The notes beneath the pieces were generated by a model. That model saw only the letters and a list, made by a program, of their open reading frames with translations, did not search any database and was not told the origin of the DNA. A program made the translations under genes and the position numbers. A DNA stretch of 64,000 nt, from positions 1,882,663-1,946,662 of the forward strand of contig JACSVZ010000011.1 of assembly GCA_014706295.1 (NCBI GenBank). The letters run 5' to 3'. Source of the stretch: Lycocorax pyrrhopterus obiensis (Eukaryota; Chordata; Aves; Passeriformes; Paradisaeidae). The number at the start of each line of letters is the position of its first letter. The first letter of the stretch is position 1. Positions 22,468-32,277 of the stretch are shown one piece after another.

Positions 22468-25400
22468 CAACAAATCTGCCTGTGAATAGCTCAATGATTA
22501 GTTCCTATTGATTTTCTTACTGATTTCCTAGATTTTGTGGATCATATTTCTTCAAGGATGGCTTAGATTTTTCATTCTGGATCCTGATCTGTGACCCACA
22601 ATTTTATGACAATAAAACTTACTGTGTGTCCCATGATGGGAAGAATTTCCCCATTTCCTTTAATAGCATTGCTGGAATGAGTAAGGTAATCTGAATTTTG
22701 GCTTTATTCTTGGAGGCTGATAGGACTTGGAAGGGTATCTTTTGAAAATAGTAAGAACTACAATGGTGATTTTAAAGGCTTTTATTACCACTTAAAATCA
22801 ACTGCTGCCTTCATTTTCTGGAAAGCAGAAGCTGAGTTCTGGTTTTAATTGGATTGGTAACACTTTGCTGTGTGCATTATGCAGTGTGAGCTGCTCTCTG
22901 TTGTATAAATGATGCAAACACACAAAGCACTTCATCAGCAAAGAAAGAAAAACGCACAGAGGATGCTGCTGAGGTGCATTCAGTGCTGGGCTCCTCGACC
23001 CCTCAGGGGAGGCTGCTTGTGTCGTGGTGCTGCTTCCTCCATCCTCCTCTGCTTGTAGGGATGTGCAGGGCCAAAGGATCTCTGAAGCTCAGGAGATCAA
23101 AGTGAGAAACACCCCAAACGCAGTTGGGAGTGGGGTGCTCTGCTCCCTGCTGGCCTCTCTGTCACTGTCACTGTCCCACCCACAGCGACACTGGGTGGGC
23201 ACTGGTGGTGCTGGGCAGGTCCAGTGTCCCAGCTAGGCCTTCCCACGGCATTTGTTGCATGTGCTCACTTATTGGATGGCTCATATCGTGTCCCCTCTCC
23301 TTTGTCACAAGAGGAGATTTTTGCTGAAGAGAAAATGACCAACTCATTTCTCAGCTCTCTGAAGGCATTCAGTTAAACCCACCTACGGTGGTGAAGGGGC
23401 ACACACAGTCTGGGTGCCACTAATGCTCTCAAACACCCTCTGAATAGAATAATAGGTGGGAAAGGGACCTTTCTGCTGTCTGAATGCAGTAGTTCTGGTG
23501 TGTTTTGACCCATCTATGCTGCTGCTGAAAGGATTTCCGTTGTATAACAAAGCCTGGGACAGGAAGCACATTGTGTTTGGACTTCTGCTGAAGGAAGGTA
23601 TAGACTGTGGTAGAATGGCAAACTTGTGCCTTTATAGTGGGCTTTTCTCTACTGGGATTGTTGATTTTTTTCCTTGCCTCAGAAACTGGCTGTTTTGGAA
23701 ACAAAGCAAAATGTAAGGAAAGGGAGAAAATTGTTTTTCTGTGTTAGTGTAGTATTTTAAAATGAATGCATTTTAGAAATAGGAGATCTTGGAGGAGATC
23801 CAAGATACCCTTTGCTGTGTATATCAGCTTTCTCCAATAGATAAGGGTTGTGTCTCCCCTTGCCTGTATCTGAAGCCCCTTCCTGAGGAGCTGTTGTGCC
23901 CCAAGATATGATAATCAGTCTGTGTGCTGATAGGACTGCAGTGGGCACACCTCTTCTGCCTGCTTAGTGTCTCCTCTGGGGCTATGACATCTGTCAGTCT
24001 TTATTTCTGTATTTAGTGACAGCTTCAAAAAAATCACCAGCACTGGCCCATTAAAATAGTTGATAGCTCTGGCAGATTAAATAACAGATCATGTAGGTTA
24101 GAGATACATGAAAATCAACAGCAGTAGAAAGATTTCATCTCTAGGGCTTAATTTTTTTCTATGCCAGTAGTGCAACGATGCTTTTAGGTCTGAATTCAAA
24201 ATGTGGTCTGTGATTTTGTTGGGTGTTAACAACGTGAGTTCTAAACAATGGGTTTGTTTATGGCCACACAGTGCAGCAGGGACTACCCCTAGAGATGAAA
24301 ACCCCATGCCCTGGGCTCTGTGACCAGCCCCAGACTCAGAGCTGGACTTACAAGAGCCAAATCTTTGATGACCAGGGAATTTCTAGTAAGAATGTATTCC
24401 TGTACCATGCAATGGCAGAGCCTGTTATTAATTGCACCTGATTGTAAGAGGAGATTTCCTCAGTTTTTACATTTACTCCATCTTGGGAGTAGCTTTGTTA
24501 TGTGATATGTGTTTTTGACACCCTAATTCCTCTTGGTTGTAACGTGAAAAGTAAATGGTGAGACGTATCTTCTAAAGACATGCACAGCTCTGGTTGCAAA
24601 GAAAGCTGGTCTTGCTTTCTAAAAGATCTTTGGCCATAATTTGGGAGAGCCAAGAGGATGAGTGTAGATACAGAGAATACATATGGAGAAAAGTCACTGT
24701 CTATTAAAAGTGATGAGAAAAATACCTGCAATAGTTTCTGTCTATGGTGTTGTGTTCATTGTGTGGACAACACTAATCCAGGCTGGCTATGGAGCAGTTT
24801 CCTTTCCTGATGCCTTCCCTCAACAAAGATGAGAGAAAATGTTGACATTTTTGGTTTATATTGCAGGTTAATATGAATAAACCATAATGAGGCATAACAG
24901 CTGGAATATCCGTCGAGATTCCAGAGATTTTGAGAGGGAGGTGCAGTGAGCTGCTTGATCCAGATCTTGGGTTTGGTAAGAGAATTTTTTGTGCATTTCT
25001 CTGGACTCATCCCCAGTACTACCCCAGGCCTGCTTTCAGCACAGTTTTCCCTTTCACACATGCTGTTTTGTGCTGACCAGCTCCATTCCAGTGCTTAAAA
25101 AATGTACCCCACCTAGTGTGATGAATGAATGAGCTTAAAGAACAGGAGGAAAAACACATTGAATCCATCACCGGGCAGAATCTCCTGGGAAGCGGGAGTT
25201 CAGCAAGGATGCAAGAATGTGACCTGAAAGCCAAAGTAATCTTAAACACACTTTTTTACCCTTGAGAGAATAACATTTAAGGTTGCTTGGTGGATGGTTA
25301 TCTGTGGCCAGAGGCTACTGAATTTCTGAGCAGAGCACAGTGGCCGTGAAAGTTGTTATTGGGGGAGGTCAGTACTAAAGACTGAAACCAGGGCTGCAGC

Positions 25401-28142
25401 TTCAGTCCTGAAAGCTTCCACAGAGCACACAGCCTAGAGCAGATCATGGTGAACCAGAGTGTTTTCGTGGGTAACCTTTAGAGGTTTCTAATCCGAATGA
25501 TCAAATGGCCCCGGGTGTTTGTAGTGGGCCCTGGAGCTTTTCCCTTGTTCTGGGCGACTGGAGAGCAATGCCCAGTGCCCAAGGAAAAAGGGGTTTCAAG
25601 CACACGAGCCTTGGAGCATCTGCTAAACCTGGACTGGTGGCCTTTTCAGTGAATTAAGGGACAACAGGGCATGTGGAACTCGAGTTGTTGCCTTTCCATG
25701 GAAAGGAGACTCTTTGGGCAGTTGCAGTTTTCCTTGGTGAATTAAGAGAGCCTGGGGCTGGCATCCCTGAAACATTCAGCAGCTCAGTTGCAATTCAGGC
25801 TTCACACTGTGGGAAATAAATTTGTACCTTTGCCCAACATTAGGCTTGCTTAATGTGGAAAGAAGAAAGCACCGTTACAGTATGAAATGCTCTGTAGTCA
25901 GAATGATACTTAAAAAAATTAAAATAGTCCATCAGGAGGTATCCCACTAAAACCTGGAAAATGGCATCATGTTTTACCCTTGCTAGAGCCACTTCTGGCA
26001 CCCTGACTAATTCTGAGCAGCCTCATAACTAGTCCCATGTAGTTGTGACTGTTCAGGAACCTTAAGAAAGTAATTTTCCATCTGAGAAATTACATGGCTC
26101 GGTCCCACAATGCTCTTTGCTGGTGTTAACATAAAGCTCTGATGGCCTGGATTGGTGACTGCTAAATCACTGTAGCTCTGTCATCTTTACTGAAGGATTT
26201 ACTATTCATGTGACAGTTAAATGACACATTAAATTTTATAGCCATTATTTCATCTTCTTTTAAAATACAGTCTGGCTTATTAAGTGTAATTTTACTTCAG
26301 CCAGACTTGTGTAACACATGATGCCAATATAAATGGTTCTACTGCAGGTGAAACAGGACTCTTAGTGAGGTCAAGATGTATAAAGTTTAGCTAGCTGTCA
26401 ATTTTTATGGATCTGCTCTGAAATACTCATGCCCCAGAAAGGCAGCCGTTCAAGAGAGAAGAGAATTTACAGCTTTTAAAAAACTGTTACCAGAAAATGG
26501 CAATGCTGGGGACTTGAGAATCTGAAAATGAAAATGTGGTGGGTTTGCAGAGGTATGAGCAGAATTATATTGCTGTTAGGAAATCAAATGGATGTAATAG
26601 AACACTTATCCCTAGAAATAATAACAAACCCCACAATAACAGCACTGGCAAAGGAACACTTCTGCAGAGGACAGAGGACAGTTGTCATCACAAATGTGAT
26701 TTCAGTTCTAAGAAGGAATAAGTACAACTCAAAGCTATCAAATTGTGTGTAGTTAGGTTAACTCTGACAGTAATTCTTGGCCTCTTTTCGCGATGTCACC
26801 ACAGTAACTCCTAAATACTTGTAAATACACCAAGAGCTTATTTCTCACAGCACGATAAGGAAGTAGATAAATAGTAACAGTCTTGAAATTTCCATTTGGC
26901 TGAGAATAGCTCAGTATTGACCACAAAGGGGCTTGGGAAGGACCAGACTGAAAGACCAGAGAATGAGGTATTTTAATGTTTCCGAAAGAGCCTGAATTTG
27001 TACGTTTGGTTGCAATTAAGAAAATCAAATAAATCCAGACCTCTTTGCCTAAAAGGAAAATTAAATTAAATTACAGGAATTAATTTGACAAAAATGTTTT
27101 TGTAAAGTGAACTCCATACCAAAAATTAAAAAAGCTGTAGTTGCTGATTTCTCCAAGAAACCAGATACACATTTTGTGCAATGGCTCTTGGCCTCCATCA
27201 GATATTCCATTTTGAGGTCAGGCTGCTTTTACAGTATCATCACCTCTAAAACATGATGTGAAATACAGACAGTCATAAATTGCCTCTTGTAGCATGAGAA
27301 ATAAAAATGTAATGGATTCCCATTGGATTATGAACGGCTGTGCTAGGAAGACCTTCATAATTTTGTGGCTTTACCACACATGAATTATAGGCATGATCTC
27401 TCACCAGCAGGATGCATATAAATATCCATAATGATTGTGCATTCATTTGTGTGTTCTCCATTATGCTTGTAATGTGTCCAAGGGTAGAAATTACGGCCTG
27501 TGGCTGACAGCAGAGTTCAGCAAGAAAATATTCCTGACGTTTGTGTCACGGGGACTTGTGCTGGAAGGAGAGGCCTCTCAATGGCATCTTGCCCCTTTTG
27601 GAGGGTTACCCTGCCCTCAAAGGGGCTGTGGGCTTGGGCAGAGACCCTGCTGCTCTGCACAGGTGGAAGTGCAGCTGTGAGGATTAATGAGCAGGCAGCG
27701 CCCATTGATCTGCTGACCCCACGAGCGCCAACAGCTTGAGGATGTTTAAAGAACGTGGTGACAGTTCCCATCACTTTGGCTTTTCCATTTGGGTTTCATG
27801 ACTTTTATGTAGGAGCAAGTGATTGTTGAGTCTGAGAAGTGACAAATTAACAAAACGAAGAGATTTCCCAAGCAGAAGCTCGTCCCCGCCTGCTCTCCAG
27901 AGGCTGCTTGCAGTTCACTCTTTGCTGGGTGCCGATGCACAGTGAGCACTCACAGGGCTTTGCTGGGGCTCACGCTGTCCCTGTGGGCAGCTTGAGGCTG
28001 CTGAAGCGTTTCAGTGGAGCTGGGGAGCAGATTTGTGGTGTTCATGAGCTTGTCACTGCTTTGGCAATGTCACCTGGTGTAATTCAAGCACAGCAGTGTC
28101 CCTGTGGCTGCCAGCACTAACAGAGACCACCAAAATGTTACA
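22468..28142. other. Gene-free DNA, no recognised feature
   Basis: About 5.7 kb of AT-rich DNA. Open frames are at most about 100 codons and overlap on both strands. No repeat, RNA gene or exon is recognised. Confidence 0.55.
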
Positions 28143-28147
28143 GAGCT
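28143..28147. other. Target-site duplication (left copy)
   Basis: GAGCT lies directly before the LTR at 28148 and is repeated directly after the other LTR at 34524-34528. A 5-bp duplication shows that both LTRs entered together in a single integrase-mediated event. Confidence 0.9.
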
Positions 28148-28726
28148 TGTACTGGTTTGAAAACAGACCAGTGGGAGGCACCAAGTCAGAATAACAATTT
28201 ATTAGGGAAATTAAAAATAAAGGCAAGAAAAACCCCAGTGGGCTAAACTAACAGAGTCAGAATACAACCTGGCACCCTGTTAATCAGGGTGGTGTGAGCA
28301 GTCCGATGAGATGGTGGCTGTAGTCCTCCTGAAGTGATGGATGTGGCTCTGTCGAAGCAGTGGTCCAGTAGAAAGGTCTGCTCCTCCTCAGAAAGCCCAG
28401 TGGTGACTATGCAGCTCCTGTCCTCTGGGAATCCAGTGGGAAGGATGCCCGTGGTGTTCAGAGTCCCAGATTATATCCAGGATGGAACGCTTGGTTCCTC
28501 CCTCTGGGTGGAGCATCTCACAATGGGATGATGAGTCATGAGGCCAGGTGTTGATGGGCTCATTAACAGAAGATAGTCCGGAGGGAGTTATCTCTGAGTC
28601 ATGCGGCAGGGCATTGATGGGCCATTAACAGAAAGGTAGTCCGGAGGGAGGAGGCAAGGAAACACTGCCCCACCTGGTTTCAACAGCTCATGAGGATGGT
28701 AATAGAATACACTGCAACCCAGGACA
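28148..28726 (-). repeat. 3' LTR of the provirus
   Basis: 579 bp, same length as the 5' LTR and different at four positions (for example T versus C at 28291 against 34088). On the minus strand it holds two AP-1 sites (plus-strand TGAGTCA at 28532-28538 and 28595-28601), a TATA-like ATATAAT (28470-28476) and AATAAA (28196-28201). Confidence 0.97.
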
Positions 28727-28744
28727 TTATCCACCCCTTATTCT
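28727..28744 (-). other. Polypurine tract
   Basis: Read on the minus strand, AGAATAAGGGGTGGATAA lies directly upstream of the 3' LTR start (TGTCCTGG). This is the plus-strand primer site for reverse transcription. Confidence 0.8.
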
Positions 28745-28818
28745 ATTACCACCTTCATTATCCCAAATCAACTTAAACTCTACACATACACACATATATA
28801 TATATATACAGTGAAGCC
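28745..28818. other. pol-to-LTR spacer with a TA/CA microsatellite; no env
   Basis: Only 92 bp lie between the pol stop codon and the 3' LTR, including the polypurine tract. They contain an alternating purine-pyrimidine run (ACACATATATATATATATACA, about 28789-28810). No room exists for an env or accessory gene. Confidence 0.85.
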
Positions 28819-31800
28819 CTACATACCATTCTCACTTAAGATTAGGTCTCCTTGTGGTACACAACGGGTTTCCCCATCTTTCTGCATTACCCACCAGGTG
28901 TAACCAGGTCCTTGAGCAAAGACAATCCCACGGATGGGTTTGCCTTTGCCTGAGGTGGGATTAATCCAAACAGTCTTCCCTAAAATACCTCTCATGTGTA
29001 CCACAGGGACTCCATCTCCATCCACCGTGTGCAGGGGTTCAGACTGGGCAGGACCAGCTCGATTGATGGACCCTCGGGTATTGACTATCCAGGTGGCCTT
29101 TGCTAAGTTCACTTCCCAATTTTTGAAGGTCCCCCCACCAAGAGCCTTCAGGGTGGTTTTAAGTAGTCCATTGCAGCGTTCAACTTTTCCGGCAGCTGGT
29201 GCATGATAAGGGATATGATATATCCATTCAATACCGTGTTCTCTGGCCCAGGTGTTTATGAGGCTGTTCTTAAAATGAGTCCCGTTGTCTGACTCGATCC
29301 TCTCAGGGGTGCCGTGTCTCCACAGGACTTGCTTTTCGAGGCCCAGGATGGTATTCCGGGCAGTAGCATGAGGCACGGGGTAGGTCTCCAGCCATCCAGT
29401 TGTTGCTTCCACCATGGTCAACACGTAGTGCTTGCCTTGGCGGGTTTGGGGAAGGGTGATGTAGTCAACTTGCCAGGCTTCCCCATACCTATACTTTGAC
29501 CATCGTCCACCATACCATAAAGGCTTCACCCGCTTGGCCTGTTTGATTGCAGCACAGGTCTCACAACTGTGGATGACCTGTGAGATGCTGTCCATAGTAA
29601 GGTCCACCCCTCGGTCACGGGCCCATCGGTATGTTGCATCTCTCCCCTGATGGCCAGAGGCATCATGGGCCCAACGAGCTAGAAATAATTCTCCCTTGTG
29701 CTGCCAGTCTAGATCCACCTGAGATACTTTCACCTTGGCAGCTCGGTCCACCTGCTTATTGTTGTGATGCTCTTCATTAGCCCGACTCTTGGGTACATGT
29801 GCATCCACGTGTCGAACCTTTACGGTCAGCCTCTCTACTCGAGCAGCGATGTCCTGCCAAATCTCAGCAGCCCAGATGGGTTTCCCTCTGCGCTGCCAGT
29901 TGGCCTTTCTCCAGCGATCCAGCCATCCCCACAGAGCATTAGCTACCATCCACGAGTCAGTATAGAGATAGAGCTTCGGCCACTTCTCTCGTTCAGCAAT
30001 ATCCAAAGCCAGCTGGACAGCTTTAAGCTCTGCAACCTGACTCGATCCTCCTTGTCCCTCGGTAGCTTGTGCAACTTGTCGTGTGGGGCTCCATACTGCA
30101 GCTTTCCATTTCCGGCTAGCGCCTACAATTCGGCAGGAACCATCAGTGAAGAGGGCATATCGTCTCTCAGTCTCCGGCAGCTCGTTATATGGTGGGGCTT
30201 CCTCGGCACGGGTCACTTGCTCTTCCTCTTCTTCCGAAGATAATCCAAAGGTCTCACCTTCAGGCCAGTTTGTTATGATTTCCAAGATCCCAGGGCGATT
30301 TGGGTTTCCAATACGGGCGCGCTGCGTGATGAGGGCGATCCATTTGCTCCATGTGGTGTCAGTGGCACGATGCGTGGAAGGAACCTTTCCCTTGAACATC
30401 CACCCCAGCACCGGTAGTCGAGGTGCCAGGAGGAGTTGTGCCTCTGTGCCGATTACTTCTGAGGCAGCTTGGACTCCTTCATAGGCGGCCAGGATTTCTT
30501 TCTCTGTTGGGGTATAATTGGCTTCGGACCCTCTGTAGCTTCGGCTCCAGAATCCCAGTGGTCGACCCCGAGTCTCACCAGGCACCTTCTGCCAAAGGCT
30601 CCAGGACAGACCATGGCTCCCGGCTGCAGAGTAGAGCACGTTCTTCACCTCTGGTCCTGTCCTGACTGGGCCAAGGGCTACCGCGTGAGCGATTTCCTGC
30701 TTGATCTGGGCAAAGGCTTGCTGCTGTTCAGGACCCCAGTGGAAATCGTTCTTCTTGCGGGTAACCAGGTAGAGAGGGCTCACGATCTGGCTGTACTCGG
30801 GAATGTGCATCCTCCAGAAACCTATGGCGCCTAGAAAAGCTTGTGTTTCCTTTTTGTTGGTCGGTGGAGACATTGCGGTGATCTTATTGATGACCTCGGT
30901 GGGAATCTGACGCCGTCCATCTTGCCACTTTACTCCCAGGAACTGGATCTCTTGAGCAGGCCCCTTGATTCTGCTCTTCTTGATGGCAAAGCCGGCTTCC
31001 AGCAGAATCTGGATGATTTTCTCTCCTTTCTTGAATACTTCTGCTGCGGTGTTCCCCCACACAATGATGTCGTCAATGTACTGCAGATGTTCTGGAGCTT
31101 CACCCTTTTCTAGTGCAGTCTGGATCGGTCCATGGCAGATGGTGGGACTGTGTTTCCACCCCTGGGGCAATCGGTTCCAGGTATACTGCACACCCCTCCA
31201 GGTGAAGGCAAACTGAGGCCTGCACTCTGCTGCCAAAGGAATGGAGAAGAAGGCGTTGGCAATGTCAATAGTGGCGTACCACTTCGCTGCTTTGGACTCC
31301 AGCTCGTACTGAAGTTCCAGCATGTCTGGCACGGCAGCACTCAGTGGTGGCGTGACCTCATTCAGGCCACGGTAATCCACCGTCAGTCTCCATTCTCCAC
31401 TGGACTTACGCACTGGCCATATAGGGCTGTTAAAGGGTGAGCGGGTCTTGCTGACCACCCCTTGGTTCTCCAGTTTACGAATCATCTCATGGACGGGAAC
31501 CACAGAGTCTCTGTCTGTGCGGTATTGCCGACGGTGCACTGTTGCTGTGGCGATTGGTACTTGTTGCTCTTCAACTCTCAGCAGTCCCACAGCAGAGGGG
31601 TCATCTGAGAGGCCAGGCAAGGTACTTAGTTGTCTGATATCTTCTGTCTCTACAGCAGCTATCCCAAAAGCCCAACGATGTCCTTTTGGGTCTTTGAAAT
31701 ATCCATTCCTGAGATAATCTATGCCGAGGATGCATGGGGCCTCTGGGCCAGTCACGATGGGGTGTTTCTGCCACTTGTTCCCAGTTAAACTTACTTCCGC

Positions 31801-32013
31801 TTCCAGTACAGTCAGCTGCTGGGATCCTCCTGTCACCCCAGAAATAGAAATGGGTTCCGTTCCCACATACCTCGATGGCATCAGTGTGCATTGAGCGCCG
31901 GTGTCCACCAAAGCTGTGTATTTTTGTGGGTCAGACGTGCCAGGCCATCGGATCCACACAGTCCAAAAGACCCGATTGTCCCTTTCCTCTACCTGGCTAG
32001 AGGAAGGGCCCCT
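28819..32013 (-). CDS. pol: Pol polyprotein: protease, reverse transcriptase, RNase H, integrase
   Basis: Copies the RNA genome into DNA and inserts it. The frame opens after a TAG at 32014-32016 and has no ATG at its start, so it is probably made by stop readthrough or from a spliced RNA. Residues are numbered from a GTG at 31957-31959 (1046 residues). Protease: Asp19-Thr-Gly. Reverse transcriptase: catalytic Asp232 and YIDD at 294-297, with a PQGWKHSP block near 265-272. A degenerate connection domain covers about 440-520. RNase H: Asp606, Glu644, Asp668 and Asp738. Integrase: His765, His770, Cys799 and Cys802, then Asp832, Asp891 and Glu927 with 35 residues between the last two. All key residues are present and no internal stop is seen. 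The C-terminus has no dUTPase. An ERVL-like origin is favoured over ERVK. Confidence 0.95.
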   Translation of the reverse strand, partial: RGPSSSQVEERDNRVFWTVWIRWPGTSDPQKYTALVDTGAQCTLMPSRYVGTEPISISGVTGGSQQLTVLEAEVSLTGNKWQKHPIVTGPEAPCILGIDYLRNGYFKDPKGHRWAFGIAAVETEDIRQLSTLPGLSDDPSAVGLLRVEEQQVPIATATVHRRQYRTDRDSVVPVHEMIRKLENQGVVSKTRSPFNSPIWPVRKSSGEWRLTVDYRGLNEVTPPLSAAVPDMLELQYELESKAAKWYATIDIANAFFSIPLAAECRPQFAFTWRGVQYTWNRLPQGWKHSPTICHGPIQTALEKGEAPEHLQYIDDIIVWGNTAAEVFKKGEKIIQILLEAGFAIKKSRIKGPAQEIQFLGVKWQDGRRQIPTEVINKITAMSPPTNKKETQAFLGAIGFWRMHIPEYSQIVSPLYLVTRKKNDFHWGPEQQQAFAQIKQEIAHAVALGPVRTGPEVKNVLYSAAGSHGLSWSLWQKVPGETRGRPLGFWSRSYRGSEANYTPTEKEILAAYEGVQAASEVIGTEAQLLLAPRLPVLGWMFKGKVPSTHRATDTTWSKWIALITQRARIGNPNRPGILEIITNWPEGETFGLSSEEEEEQVTRAEEAPPYNELPETERRYALFTDGSCRIVGASRKWKAAVWSPTRQVAQATEGQGGSSQVAELKAVQLALDIAEREKWPKLYLYTDSWMVANALWGWLDRWRKANWQRRGKPIWAAEIWQDIAARVERLTVKVRHVDAHVPKSRANEEHHNNKQVDRAAKVKVSQVDLDWQHKGELFLARWAHDASGHQGRDATYRWARDRGVDLTMDSISQVIHSCETCAAIKQAKRVKPLWYGGRWSKYRYGEAWQVDYITLPQTRQGKHYVLTMVEATTGWLETYPVPHATARNTILGLEKQVLWRHGTPERIESDNGTHFKNSLINTWAREHGIEWIYHIPYHAPAAGKVERCNGLLKTTLKALGGGTFKNWEVNLAKATWIVNTRGSINRAGPAQSEPLHTVDGDGVPVVHMRGILGKTVWINPTSGKGKPIRGIVFAQGPGYTWWVMQKDGETRCVPQGDLILSENGM

Positions 32014-32277
32014 CTATTCCTGGTCGTGGTACACGTTGCTCGCCTCCGGTGAATATGCTCCTGAGGTCCCTTCAAGAGGATCAGTCACATTATTATTCCT
32101 ATACTGTCTGGAGTTCTGTGTGCAGGAGACCGGAGCAGCGTTGACTCTAGATGAGCTTCTTGTGGTAGTTGTCCCTCTTTTTAGTTCACGTACCCGGGCT
32201 GCTAAAGAAGAGGTGGGTTTTCTATGCCAGTTACTCGTGTCTTCTCCATGTTCCTGAAGAAAAAACCAGAGATTACC
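32014..32277 (-). other. gag-pol linker between two in-frame stop codons
   Basis: These 88 codons lie in the same frame as gag and pol. They are bounded by the gag TGA (32278-32280) and end in a TAG (32014-32016) followed by AGGGGC. The peptide is rich in Ser, Thr, Asn and Arg and carries no CCHC zinc knuckle. Just after the TGA, the minus strand reads TTTTTTCTTCAG/G, a good match to a 3' splice site. The linker could be the C-terminus of gag cut off by the TGA, or the leader of a separately expressed pol. Confidence 0.6.

Noticed and set aside
29764..31440. Many plus-strand frames across the provirus
   Set aside because: They are antisense shadows of the intact minus-strand pol.
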